From NCBI GenBank assembly GCA_963575745.1, contig CAUYUJ010017837.1, forward strand, positions 90,001 to 154,000: DNA of 64,000 nt. Direction: 5' to 3'. Below, in pieces: positions 53,366 through 62,361 of the stretch. The notes beneath the pieces are model-generated. The model saw only the letters and a program-made list of their open reading frames with translations, did no database searches and had not been told where the DNA came from. Both the position numbers and the translations under genes were made by a program. The DNA is from Prorocentrum cordatum. Lineage: Eukaryota > Sar > Dinophyceae > Prorocentrales > Prorocentraceae. Every line of letters begins with the position of its first letter. Position 1 is the first letter of the stretch.

Positions 53366-53800
53366 ATGGCGGAAGCGGAACAAAATGCGAATGTTGTGTT
53401 TCGTAGCAGATTGAATGATTTAGGCGAGGGGTCACAACCCGGAGCCGCAGTTGCAGCCGCATCGGGAGAAAGACCAAAGGCCCCACCCCAGAAGAAACAC
53501 ATCCAAACGTATCCAGCAGCGAGCGAATCAGATTTGAAGCAGTTGCAAGCGGAGTTTGATAGATTCAAGCAGTATCATGAGAGAGCCATAGGAGACATGG
53601 AAAACCGCTTCCAAGGAGAATTTGAAAAAATGCAGACGGAGCACCAGCAGGAAAAAGCCAGGTACGAGGAGCAGCTACGAGTACTTGGAGCAGGAGGCCC
53701 GGCTGCTGGACGTGGTCAAGCCGCCGATGAAGAGGAGCTTCCCCAAGTCATGGAGGAGGTGACGACAGAGGTGGAAAAAGGCTACACAAACCCAAATTGA
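53366..53800 (+). CDS. N-terminal ORF1 fragment of the Penelope-like element (coiled coil)
   Basis: The ATG at 53366 opens a 144-residue frame ending TGA at 53798. Residues 1-65 are Ala/Gly/Pro-rich. Residues about 65-110 (SESDLKQLQAEFDRFKQYHE, FEKMQTEHQQEKARYEEQL) have heptad-like hydrophobic spacing and look like a coiled coil; the tail is acidic. The frame stays open beyond the TGA for 66 more codons (TKDSEPDQSSNGPILKAG), so the stop may be a mutation in a longer ORF1. A structural, gag-like role is inferred from its position upstream of the RT, the coiled coil and the basic region downstream. No family recognised. Confidence 0.5.
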   Translation: MAEAEQNANVVFRSRLNDLGEGSQPGAAVAAASGERPKAPPQKKHIQTYPAASESDLKQLQAEFDRFKQYHERAIGDMENRFQGEFEKMQTEHQQEKARYEEQLRVLGAGGPAAGRGQAADEEELPQVMEEVTTEVEKGYTNPN

Positions 53801-53912
53801 ACCAAAGATTCGGAGCCAGATCAATCAAGTAATGGTCCAATTTTGAAAGCGGGTCCAAGGATTTTTGAAGGCAAAGGAAAGGTGCTAAAAACTCAAAGAT
53901 CAGATATCGGAC

Positions 53913-54906
53913 TTGGACCAGAATCGGATGCCGGCAAATTTACCTCGATTCAAGTGTGGCTGGACAAACCCGGAGATAGACGAAAACATGGGGCCGAATG
54001 AGAAGACGATAACGATCAATATTCAACCAAACAGCAGTTGGCGATCAGCAAAAGAACAGTTGTTCATGGGTTATCTCAGGCATAAGCCTCGCATTGGATC
54101 ATGACTTCTCAGAGCATATTCTGATTGCGATGAGAAACGACACGCGACATGCAAAATTCATGGAAATGACGAAAGAGCCATTGGAAACTATGCACGCCTC
54201 TATCCAAAGTTTGGACCTCGACATCCCCGAGGGCATGTTCCAGAGCGTGGGCCCCAATCCTCAGGAACGCATTGCCAACCAGTTCTATAGAGAAATGCTG
54301 ATCAAACTTCACCTGGGGAAGTAGAGCGACGACAGTCTCAAGCGGAAGGGTAACGACATGAAAAAGAGTATCGCCGATGCTGCAGCTAAGCTGAACCCCG
54401 AAGAGCGCCTGAGGAAGGCGGTCGAGCAGATCATGCAGGAGGCGGTCATCCCAGGCAAAAGGAAAGGTAGAGGTGAAGGTTCTGAAACACCAGCGGTGCA
54501 GTCTAGAAAAGGCAAAGGATAAGACACGCGTGGTTTCGATTTTGTAAAGTTCGAGGCCGAGCACCGCTCAGCGCAGGACATGGCGAATCTTGCGCAGACG
54601 TGCGCGTTGGACAAGGAGCTCAATAAGCCTATCAAAGTTCGCCGTTTTTGCAGGAAGGAGCTGGCCGTTCGGAAACTTCAGCGCCCAAACAATGGGGCGC
54701 CCTCTGCTCCGCCGAGCCGGCGGCGGAAGGGCAAGAACAAGAAGAAGGGGAAAGGCAAAGGCAAAGGCAAGACCGCGACCAAAGGATCAGGCCAGACGTC
54801 TTCGTCGAAAGGAAAGGGCAAGGCGCTCGGAAAAGGAGCAAGTTCGAAAGGGGCAGGCTACGGCGGCAAGAGTGGCCCAGAGGGCCGCGGAAAGGCAAGT
54901 TGGTAG
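53913..54906 (+). pseudogene. ORF1 remainder with Lys/Gly-rich tail
   Basis: The frame 53913-54104 gives FKCGWTNPEIDENMGPNEKT. The frame from 54094 then runs through a TAG (54322) and a TAA (about 54520) to TGA-like end at 54906, with HILIAMRNDTRHAKFMEMTK, RIANQFYREMLIKLHLGK and NPEERLRKAVEQIMQEAV. Residues from about 54720 are KGKNKKKGKGKGKGK and repeated KGKGK/SSSKGKG, a strongly basic tail expected to bind nucleic acid. Ordinary sequence texture and shared frame argue for one protein now broken at least three times. Confidence 0.5.
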
Positions 54907-55224
54907 ATTGGCAGATCGATAAGACCTTCTGGCGTTTACTGGAGGGCGCCGACGCCGCCATCTTGCGGAAATTGATGCATTTCTCAAGCTTGCTCCAACG
55001 AGTGTATATCTTTGAATTGGTCCGTCCGTAATCCACAAATGTGCGAAATACCGTTTCCAACAGTTTTGCTCTTAACTTGTTATGCCAGGAAACGTATATT
55101 CAATGGAAAATCGGAGCCTGCTCAAGAGTTGGCGTCCCATGCATTGAAGGATGTGGAAAATCAAGTAAATAGGAAATGACATTTCCGAGGGCGCGATGAA
55201 CGCCCGGTATGGTAGAGGAAACAT
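54907..55224 (+). other. Spacer between ORF1 and RT of the Penelope-like element
   Basis: About 320 bp with short frames only. It may hold the decayed N-terminus of the RT protein (FCSKLVMPGN-like reading near 55060), but nothing could be aligned with confidence. Confidence 0.35.
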
Positions 55225-56667
55225 TTGGGAAGAGATTATGTATCAGAGTATCCCATGGCAGATGCCCCTCCAGAGATCAGCAGTTGCATGAGAGCTATCC
55301 GTTGGCAGGTGTCGCAGGCCTGCAAGCATCAGATCTTGAGCAGCAGAGGGTCGAACAAAACTCATAGCATTTTGAGGCATGGGTGTATGCAAGCATCGAA
55401 TGGCTCAAATAATCAGGCTTGGCAATTCCCACGGGCAAACATGGGGGCTATTGTCTGGTTAGGGAACAAGCGTTGACAGTATTGCTGGAAGAAGCTTTGA
55501 GAAAGCCATGCTACGAGGAAGTTTCGTGGGTAAACCAAGCACACGCGAGAGAGGTTTTCGCATCAGCCACGAAGCATGCCGCAGAAGGATTTGAAGACCC
55601 CAACCTTGCGAAAGCGATTGGGAAAAGGTACCGGCCAACAAGGGCAACCACCAGCAAATGGCTGTTCACAGTAAAGACGCATAAAGAACCAGGAGATGTT
55701 GGCTTACGTGTAATTCTCAGCTGTGCTGTGCATATATACTCAGACATTTCAAATGTCTACAGTGCTCATCTCCGCAAACACACACGCTCTGCTTATCCGT
55801 GCGCGCACGACTCGACAGACACTTTTTTTGGACGATTTGAAGAACATCCGAACAGAGGGGACATGTATTTTGGCCACGTGTGATATAACAGAGTTCTATA
55901 TGAATGGAAATCAGGACGACATGTGCAAGCGCGTGGCGGCGGCCGCGTGGGACGCAGCAGACGCGGTGCACTACGTCGCCCTCGTCGGGCTGCTCATGAA
56001 TCAGTTCGTCGACTCGCCTGTCCCTGCGAGTCGTGCGTGGCAAGTGATGCGGAGAGCGGGCGTGGGCTTCCCATGCGCAGGAGATGTAGCATATATGAAC
56101 TTCGCCGAATTAGTCGAGGTTTTTTGGAGAAAAGCGTTTGCAGAAGTATGCATTCTGTTTCATGGCAGGTTTAGGGATGACATTTTCTTCATATGTAAGT
56201 CTAGGTATGATTGGGTACGCATTCTGAGCTTCATGCGAACATGCTCGGCTGGAGTGTATAAGCATGAAATGGCGCAGATGGGGTATGGATCCGTTGATTT
56301 TCTGGACGTCCGGGTGATGCAAGATCGCTCCGGATTTGTATCATGGGGGCCGTTTTCAAAGCCAGGGGAGATAAAAGCCCTTCTGGCCCCGACGTCGGCC
56401 CACGCCCCCAACGTACGCAGGTCCTGGCCGAGAGCAGAAATCCTCCGGCTCAGGCGGCGCTCGTCCTCGGCTGCAGCTTTCAGCATTGCCCGAAGGGCAA
56501 AGCTGAATGAGTTGCAGGAGCACGGGGTGCCAACCGGCAGCCTAGCTACCCCCTTCTCCAGCGTGCGCGCGGAGAGAAAGCCGAGGGAGGATGCGGTTTC
56601 AGCGCAAACTCTTTGGTTGAAATTGCCGTGCCATCCTTTGGTAGCTAAAGTAAGGTTTTCCATGTGA
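55225..56667 (+). pseudogene. Penelope-like reverse transcriptase
   Basis: The frame 55419-55883 carries PTGKHGGYCLVREQALTVLL (the ADKN-like start of PLE RTs) and TTSKWLFTVKTHKEPGDVGL followed by RVILSC (the K-x-H-K-x-P ... R-x-I-x-S box). The phase changes in a T7 run near 55825. The frame 55723-56667 then gives ATCDITEFYMNGNQDDM (motif A, D-(I/V)-x-x-(L/F)-Y-x-N), HGRFRDDIFFICKSR (the R-(Y/F)-x-DD catalytic box, at about 56161-56205) and VDFLDVRVMQDRSGF (the (F)LD motif). PNVRRSWPRAEILRLRRRSS matches the conserved H-P-x-x-x-(K/R)-x-S-(I/W)-P thumb. It ends at TGA 56667 with no endonuclease. The first exon-like part 55225-55418 is weak. Confidence 0.75.
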
Positions 56668-56864
56668 TGAATGGATTTGGGATGCCTGGGGCCGTGGCTT
56701 CCGGCACTTCCAGCGGAAGGCGCGCCAGCGGGTCAGCTGGAGGAGCGGTCGGCCGAACCACCGCCAGCTCTTAAGAACCTGGCAGGGCAAATATTGATTT
56801 CCAGATGCACTTTTTGAACAGCTTTGGTAGGTGCACGGGGAGGATGGCGGGCTTGTCATTCTTA

Positions 56865-57109
56865 TCGTCAATTGTGTAACCATTTCGGCTTAGACTAATT
56901 AGCGAGCGCCCGCCAGAGGCGCTGCCTTGCGCCCACAGGCCCCGAGGCAGGCCGATACGCAAAACCAGCCATTCATATATGAAATTGGTCAAATCCAGAT
57001 TTGATATACTTTGGTGTTTCGGCTCTGTGCAGTAGTTCTGCACAGCGGTGCAATCGCAAGAAGCTCTTCGAAGCCCTTGCCAGGAAAGGATTCAAGCAGG
57101 ACGGGGGGG
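56865..57109 (+). repeat. Terminal direct repeat, right copy
   Basis: TCGTCAATTGTGTAACCATT to AAGCAGGACGGGGGGG, matching 53083-53326 with scattered substitutions. The same CTGTGCAG hairpin is intact. Minisatellite A resumes directly after it. Confidence 0.9.
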
Positions 57110-58425
57110 ATCGTGGTCGTGTTTTCTCGGGCCTTGGTTCGTTTTCTCGTTGTCTCGTTTCCTCGGCTCCTGGATTGTGATTTTGAGTTCTCTGACCCTG
57201 GTTAGTTTTCTCGTTGTCTCGTTTTGTCGGCCCCTGGGTCGTGGCCTCGTTTTCTCTGACCCTGGTTTGTTTTATCGTTTTCTCGTTTTCTCTGCCCCTG
57301 GGTCGTGGTCTCGTTTTCTCTGACCCTGGTTTGTTTTATCGTTTTCTCGTTTTCTCGGCCCCTGGGTCGTGGTCTCGTTTTCTCGGACACTGATTAGTGT
57401 TCTCGTTTCTTGTTTTCTCTGCCCCTAGGTCGTGGCTAGGTTTTCTAGGACCATGGTTAGTTTGTTCGTTTTTTTCGTTTTTTCGGACCCTGGGTCGTGG
57501 TCTCGTTTTCTCTGACCCTGGTTAGTTTTCTCGTTTTGTCGTTTTCTCTGCCCCTGGGTCGTTGTCTCGTTTTCTCTGACCCTGATTCGTGTTCTCGTTT
57601 CTTGTTTTCTCGGCCCCTGGGTCGTGGTCCAGTGTTTTCGGACCCTGATTCGTTTTCTCGGTTTCTTGTTTTCTCGGCCCCTCGGTCGTGGCCTCGTTTT
57701 CTCGGACGATGGTTTGTCTTCTCGTTTTCTGGGTTTCCCAGCCCCTGGGCCGTAGCCTGGTTTTCTCGGACCCTGGTTCGTGTTCTCGTTTCCTCGTTTT
57801 CTCTGCCCCTCGCGTTTTCTAGTTTTCTCGTTGTCTCGTTCTCTCGGGCCGATATTCGCGTTCTCTCGGCCTGGGTCGTGGTCTCGTTTGCTCGGACCAT
57901 GCTTCGTTTTGTCGTTTTCTCGTGTTCTCCGCCCCTCGGTCGTTATATGTCGTCTTCTCGGCCCCTGGTTCCTTGTCTCGTTCTCTCGTTTTCTCGGCCC
58001 CTGGGTTTTGGTTTCGTTTTCTCGGGCCCTTGTTCGTTTTCTCGTTTTTTCGGTCCTTGGGTCGTGTTCTCGCTGTCTCGGGCCCTGGTTCGTTTTCTCG
58101 TTGTCTCGTTTGCTCGGCCCCTGGGTCGTGGTTTCGTTTTCTCGGGCACTGGTTTGTTTTCTCGTTGTCTCGTTTTGTCGGCCCCTGGGTCGTGGTCTCG
58201 TTTTCTCTGACCCTGGTTAGTTTTGTCTCTGCCCCTGGGTCGTGGTTTCGTTTTCTCGGACGCTGGCTCGTTTTTTTCGGACCCTGGTTTGTTTTCTCGT
58301 TTTCTCGTTTTTCTCGGCCCCTGGGCCGTGGTCTCGTTTTCTCGGACCCTGCTTCGTTCCCTCGTTTTCTCAGCCCCTGGGGCGTGGTCTCGTTTTCTCT
58401 GACCCTGGGTCGTCGTCGTCGTTGG
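57110..58425 (+). repeat. 63-bp minisatellite A, right part
   Basis: Same unit and orientation as 51640-53075; GGTCGTGGTCTCG(T)TTTCTC starts at 57301, 57365 and 57428. The array ends near GACCCTGGGTCGTCGTCG. Confidence 0.9.
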
Positions 58426-58494
58426 TCGTCGGTAGTGCGTCATCCGTCGTCCGCCGCCGTCTTCGTATGACCTCGTCCTCGTCGTGGGTGGTAG

Positions 58495-58951
58495 CTAAGC
58501 CGCCCCTCTCCTTTTGGAAAGGGGGGGAGGGGAGGGGAGCCTCCGGCAGACGGGAGAAAAATTGAGGGAATGCGGGGGGGGGGCTTCCAGCAGAGGGGGG
58601 TCAAAGAAGGGGGGGGCAGCTAAGCTCCCCTCCTCTTTCGTAAGGGGGGAGGGGAGGGGGGGGGTAGCACGGGTGCCGGGGGGGGGGTTGCTAAGCGGGG
58701 GAGGGGGGGGTAGCTTCCGGCAGAAGGGGGTCAAGGTGAGGGGGGGTAGCTGAGCCCCCCCCTCCCTTTGGAAAGGGGGGGAGAGGGGGGGGAGCTTCGG
58801 GGTGGCGAAAGGGGGGAGGGGGGGTAGCTTCAAGTGGGGGGCGAAAATGGGGGGGAGGGGGGGGAGCTTCCAGCAGGGGAGGTGGAAGGGAGGGGGGGGG
58901 TAGCTAAGGGGGGACCCCCCCCCTTTGCTCCGGCGCTGTGGGCGCGCCCTC
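58495..58951. repeat. Right terminal region of the large TIR element
   Basis: G-runs with GGTAGCTTCCGGCAGAAGGG, GGGAGCTTCCAGCAGGGG and CCCCCCCTCC, ending CTCCGGCGCTGTGGGCGCGC CCTC at the TSD. The inverted counterpart of 51184-51580. Confidence 0.7.
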
Positions 58952-60030
58952 AAAGAAATCTTTGTGTAAAGGCTGCTACACAAGGAATTCAAGTGTGGAA
59001 CGTCTGCACCATAAGAATACCGACAGTCACGGGTCTTCCTAGTTGTTTTTTATTTTCCCAGTGAAAACATATGCTTTTCCACGTTTTTTTCTGTTTTTCT
59101 TGTTTTCCTTTTGTAGCTTTCATGGGCTCAAGGCGCCGCCACTGCAGACCCCCCCACAATGAAAATCCTGTGGAAAGGCCGCCACACAACGATTCCCTTT
59201 GGTAAAGGCTGCTACAAAAGGGTTCTAATTGTGAAGGCCACTGCAGATCCCCCCACATTTGAAATCCTTGTGTAAGGTCGCCACACATGGAATGCGTTTG
59301 TAAAGGCTGCTGCACAAGGATTAAACTGTGGAGCGTCTGCACCATAAGAATACCGACAGTCACCGGTCTTCCTAGCTGCTTCCGTTTTTTCCAGTGAAAC
59401 AAACGCTTTTTCCAGTTTTTCCTGTTTCTCTTGTTTTCCTCTTTAGCTTTCCCGGGCTCAAGGTGCCGCCACCGCAGATCCCGCCACAACGGAAACCCTT
59501 TTATAAGGCCGCCACTCAATGAACTTTTTTGCAAAAGGCTATTACAAAAGGATTCGAAGTGCGCAGGCCACTACAGACTCCCACACTTGAAATCCTTGTG
59601 AGAGGCCGCTACACAGGGAATCCGTTTGTAAAGGCTTCTACAAAAGGGTTATAAGTGTGGAGCGTCTGCACCATAAGAATTCCTAGCTTTTTTTTTCGTT
59701 TTTTTTTTGTGAAAATAAATTCTTTGTCATGTTTTTCATGTTTTCCCCTGTTTTTCTCTTTAGCTTTCCTGGGCTCAAGGCGCCGCAACTGCAGATCCCC
59801 CACGATGGAAACCCTGTTGAAAGGCCGCCACAAATGGCTTCCATGTGTAAAGGCTGCTACACAAGGATTCTAATTGTGAAGGCCACTGCAGATCCCCCTC
59901 AGTTGAAATCCTTGTGTGAGGTCGGCACACAAGGAATCCTTTTGTAAAGGCTGCTACACAAGGATTTTGAGTGTGGAACGACTGCACCACAAAAGTACCG
60001 ACAGTCACAGGTTCTTTCCATGTGGAACAC
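58952..60030 (+). repeat. Satellite of about 330 bp, right block
   Basis: Continues the unit broken at 51183. CCACTGCAGA(T/C)CCCCCCACA starts near 59140, 59467 (diverged) and 59787. Internal sub-repeats as in the left block. Ends with CCGACAGTCACAGGTTCTTT before a GAT array. Confidence 0.9.
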
Positions 60031-60049
60031 CTGATGTTTCATGTTTGCT

Positions 60050-60194
60050 TCTGTTGTGATGATGCTGCTTATGATGCAGATCATGATGATGATGATGCTG
60101 ATGATGATGATGATGATGCTGATGATGATGATGATGATGCTGATGATGATGCTGATGCTGATGATGATGATGATGCTGATGATGATGCTGATGC

Positions 60195-60232
<38 letters not shown>

Positions 60233-60263
60233 CTGATGATGATGCTGATGATGATGCTGATGC

Positions 60264-60359
<96 letters not shown>

Positions 60360-60360
60360 G
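60050..60360 (+). repeat. (GAT)n array with GCT interruptions
   Basis: GATGATGAT with regular GATGCTGATGAT phrases in the first two thirds and pure GAT after about 60270. Reads as poly-Asp, poly-Met or poly-His/Ile. Confidence 0.95.
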
Positions 60361-60520
60361 GAGGAGAGGAGGAGGAGGAGGAGGAGGATGCGCAAATTGC
60401 GAGACAGCAGGGCCCCGCAGCGCTCCCCTCTCCTCCTCCTCCACCTCCTCCGCTCCTCCCGCTCCTTCCTTTTCCTCCTCCTCCTCCTCCTTTCCCCTCC
60501 CCCCGCCCCTCCTGCTCTAC
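60361..60520 (+). repeat. GAG tract followed by CTC-rich tract
   Basis: 60358-60390 is GAGGAG; 60425-60520 is CTCCTCCTCC pyrimidine. The two are roughly complementary and could fold back around about 35 bp. Confidence 0.7.
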
Positions 60521-60880
60521 CCTCCCCACCAGCCGTGCCTTCTGTCGGCCGCCGCCGCTTTCGGTGGTTGACGTCGTCGGCCCTGCCCCAGCTCCGCCTG
60601 GAGCCTAGCAAGCCATCTCCCGGCAGGCCGCGAGAGATTCCGCGCTGGTGGAGGCAGGCGAGTCAGCGCCGCTGGAGAGTGTGGTCGCTTCTTTATACCG
60701 GGTTTGGGCTGACACGGCTTAGAAGGAATTTATGAATGTTAAAACAAGTTGATATCTCGTGCAAGGGGGGCCGAGGCAAGATGCCCTCCCTCCACTGGGT
60801 TCCGCTCCTCAAGCCGAGTGTTTTCGTGGTTAACCCGTATTGATTAGGTGATGTGTTGTGTTCCACGTTGTATATTTCTA

Positions 60881-61290
60881 GACATCTACAGCGATGGCCC
60901 TGGGATTTCGGGCTATGGGAACCTTGGCGAAGTCTCCGCAGGCATTGCCATGGCATCGCGCATGATCTACGATGTTTTTTACCAATGAGTTAGGCTGCAA
61001 GGTATCGGCTGACAAGGCCGCGCTCCTGGCATCGTCCGTTAAGCTCGCTGGCAGGATTCGCGATGCTTTAGGGTATCTAGCGGCTGCGACGACTCGCGTG
61101 GCAATATTTTTTTCGCGCAGGCAGGTCCGAGAAATTCAAGCTCCGAGTCACTTCCCTGGAGAAGAAACTGGCCATATTGAGGGGGGCGCAAGAAAGTTTT
61201 AGGGCGATTTGCCGGGCGCATTTTTTGCTCGGGCCCTTTTCCTGGAGCGTTTTATGGAGGCGAAATCCGGGGATTCTCGGGCCATGAGCT
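60881..61290 (+). pseudogene. Reverse transcriptase fragment of LINE relic 4
   Basis: The frame from 60881 reads DIYSDGPGISGYGNLGEVSA. YSDG is at the YxDD position, with the second catalytic Asp replaced by Gly (GGC). The frame shifts in a T-run at about 60975 to NELGCKVSADKAALLASSVK and LAGRIRDALG, the post-active-site S-x-x-K-x-x-x-x-(A/G)-S helix. A further shift gives KFKLRVTSLEKKLAILRGAQ (about 61135-61195) and a hydrophobic Trp-rich segment to 61287. Inactive because the Asp pair is lost. Confidence 0.6.
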
Positions 61291-61602
61291 GCGCTCTACG
61301 AGGCGGGCCGTTGGAACATCTTGTCAACCCAGTGCTGGACAGCGCCCCCTCGCGAGCTTGCTCCTTCTCGAGCGCGACCCGTGTCGCTGCGCTGCCGCGG
61401 GCCCGATTGCGCGCTGCGCCAAGGAGGCGTTGGCAGTATAAGCGAAGGCTTACCCTCGCTGATTGAGTTCTCAGCAGTTGCGCGAAGGCTGGGAGGAGAC
61501 TTTTGGTAATGAGGTCTTGGAGAAGAAATCCTGGAGGGCCGTGGGCGGGCCCATCTCTGCGATGCATGTGCCCCTCAAACGAACCGGCTGAAAATTGAAG
61601 TC

Positions 61603-61962
61603 ATGCGTGGAGCTGGTCGACGAATTCGGAGACGCGGTTCTCCTCGCGTCGTGTGCAGCCCAGCCCTTGTCGGGAAGGCGCCCCGCCAGGCGATTTTGAT
61701 ATCCCTGGAGAGAGACAGCGCCGTGACAATGCTGCCGGCGGCCGCCCGCCTCTGCCGCGACCCGGCGCGCGCGGCCCAAGCGGGCAAGCGCTTCCCCCCG
61801 CTGCAGAAGGGCTGCATCAAAGCTTTGCGTTGCGGGGCTGCGCGGACGAAGGAGGCCGCAGCAGAGCGTGGATATCGGGCGGGGGATGTCACTTGCAGCC
61901 TTTGCGAAGACGGCCAGGATTCCCTTGGGCATCGCCTATATTTCTGTTCTGCTTGCTCTTGA
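61603..61962 (+). pseudogene. LINE relic 4 C-terminal zinc-motif fragment
   Basis: The 119-codon frame ends GYRAGDVTCSLCEDGQDSLG followed by HRLYFC, a C-x2-C-x8-H-x4-C motif. This is the CCHC-type motif typical of the region after the RT in many non-LTR retrotransposons, usually with an (E/D)(T/S)xxH context as here. The preceding residues (LPAAARLCRDPARAAQ) are Ala/Arg-rich with no motif. Frame ends at a TGA soon after the last Cys. Confidence 0.6.
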
Positions 61963-62149
61963 GGCGGGGGAGATTTTTCGAGCATCTCAAGGGCGAGCGG
62001 CCTGATGTGTCCACGGTGAGTTTTCAGGGCCCAGAGACCTAAGTATTATTCTTGAGAGGGATCTTCGAGCACCCTGGAAATGTGCACCCTCGTCCGTTGA
62101 ACGCTGTTGGATGCATTGTGGAGAAAGGAGGGCCCCATTGATATTGAGG

Positions 62150-62345
62150 TCCAGGGCGATTTTTTTACGATTGATGTTGTTATTGTAGTAAGCGCGTGAA
62201 TCCCGAACTGTCCAGTGGAGGTTGGAGGTTCGTTGTTGATAGCGACGATCGCGAAGTAGTCTGTCTTGCCGACGGCCCGACATGGGCGCCGAATCCACAG
62301 GCGCCCCAGGCCGCCGAGTTTATCGGTATTCTCTTCCACAGTTGT
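62150..62345 (+). pseudogene. RNase H-like fragment of LINE relic 4
   Basis: The frame 62196-63263 opens NPELSSGGWRFVVDSDDREV followed by VCLADGPTWAPNPQAPQAAE and FIGI. This is the type I RNase H pattern: GW strand, a turn, then P-Q-x-(A/S)-x-x-AE with the catalytic Glu. The preceding DGS strand would be FTIDVV or FYD in neighbouring frames (about 62163-62180). Beyond 62345 the frame runs into the C-rich array and is not coding. Confidence 0.5.
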
Positions 62346-62361
62346 GGTCTAGAGCTCGGAC

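Larger units (their letters stand above)
53083..57109 (+). mobile_element. Penelope-like retroelement with 245-bp direct repeats
   Basis: Bounded by direct repeats (53083-53326, 56865-57109). Between them lie a decayed first ORF (53366-54906) and a Penelope-type RT (55225-56667). Minisatellite A lies on both outer sides in one orientation, so the element apparently inserted into that array. The terminal repeats fit the pseudo-LTR arrangement described for Penelope-like elements. No GIY-YIG endonuclease motif was seen after the RT. No clear target site duplication. Confidence 0.65.
51184..58951. mobile_element. 7.77-kb TIR element with 8-bp TSD
   Basis: Flanked by AAAGAAAT at 51176-51183 and 58952-58959. 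The satellite unit interrupted on the left continues at once on the right (CTTTGTGTAAAGGCTGCTAC). Left end GAAAGAACGCGCCCGCAGCG; reversed right end GAGGGCGCGCCCACAGCGCC; CGCGCCC(G/A)CAGCGCCGG is shared. Inverted similarity continues as G/C-runs with AAGCTACCCCCCC motifs for about 400 bp. The interior is a 63-bp minisatellite split by a Penelope-like element. No transposase was found. Eight-base TSDs occur with hAT and P-type transposases; the superfamily here is not established. Confidence 0.75.
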
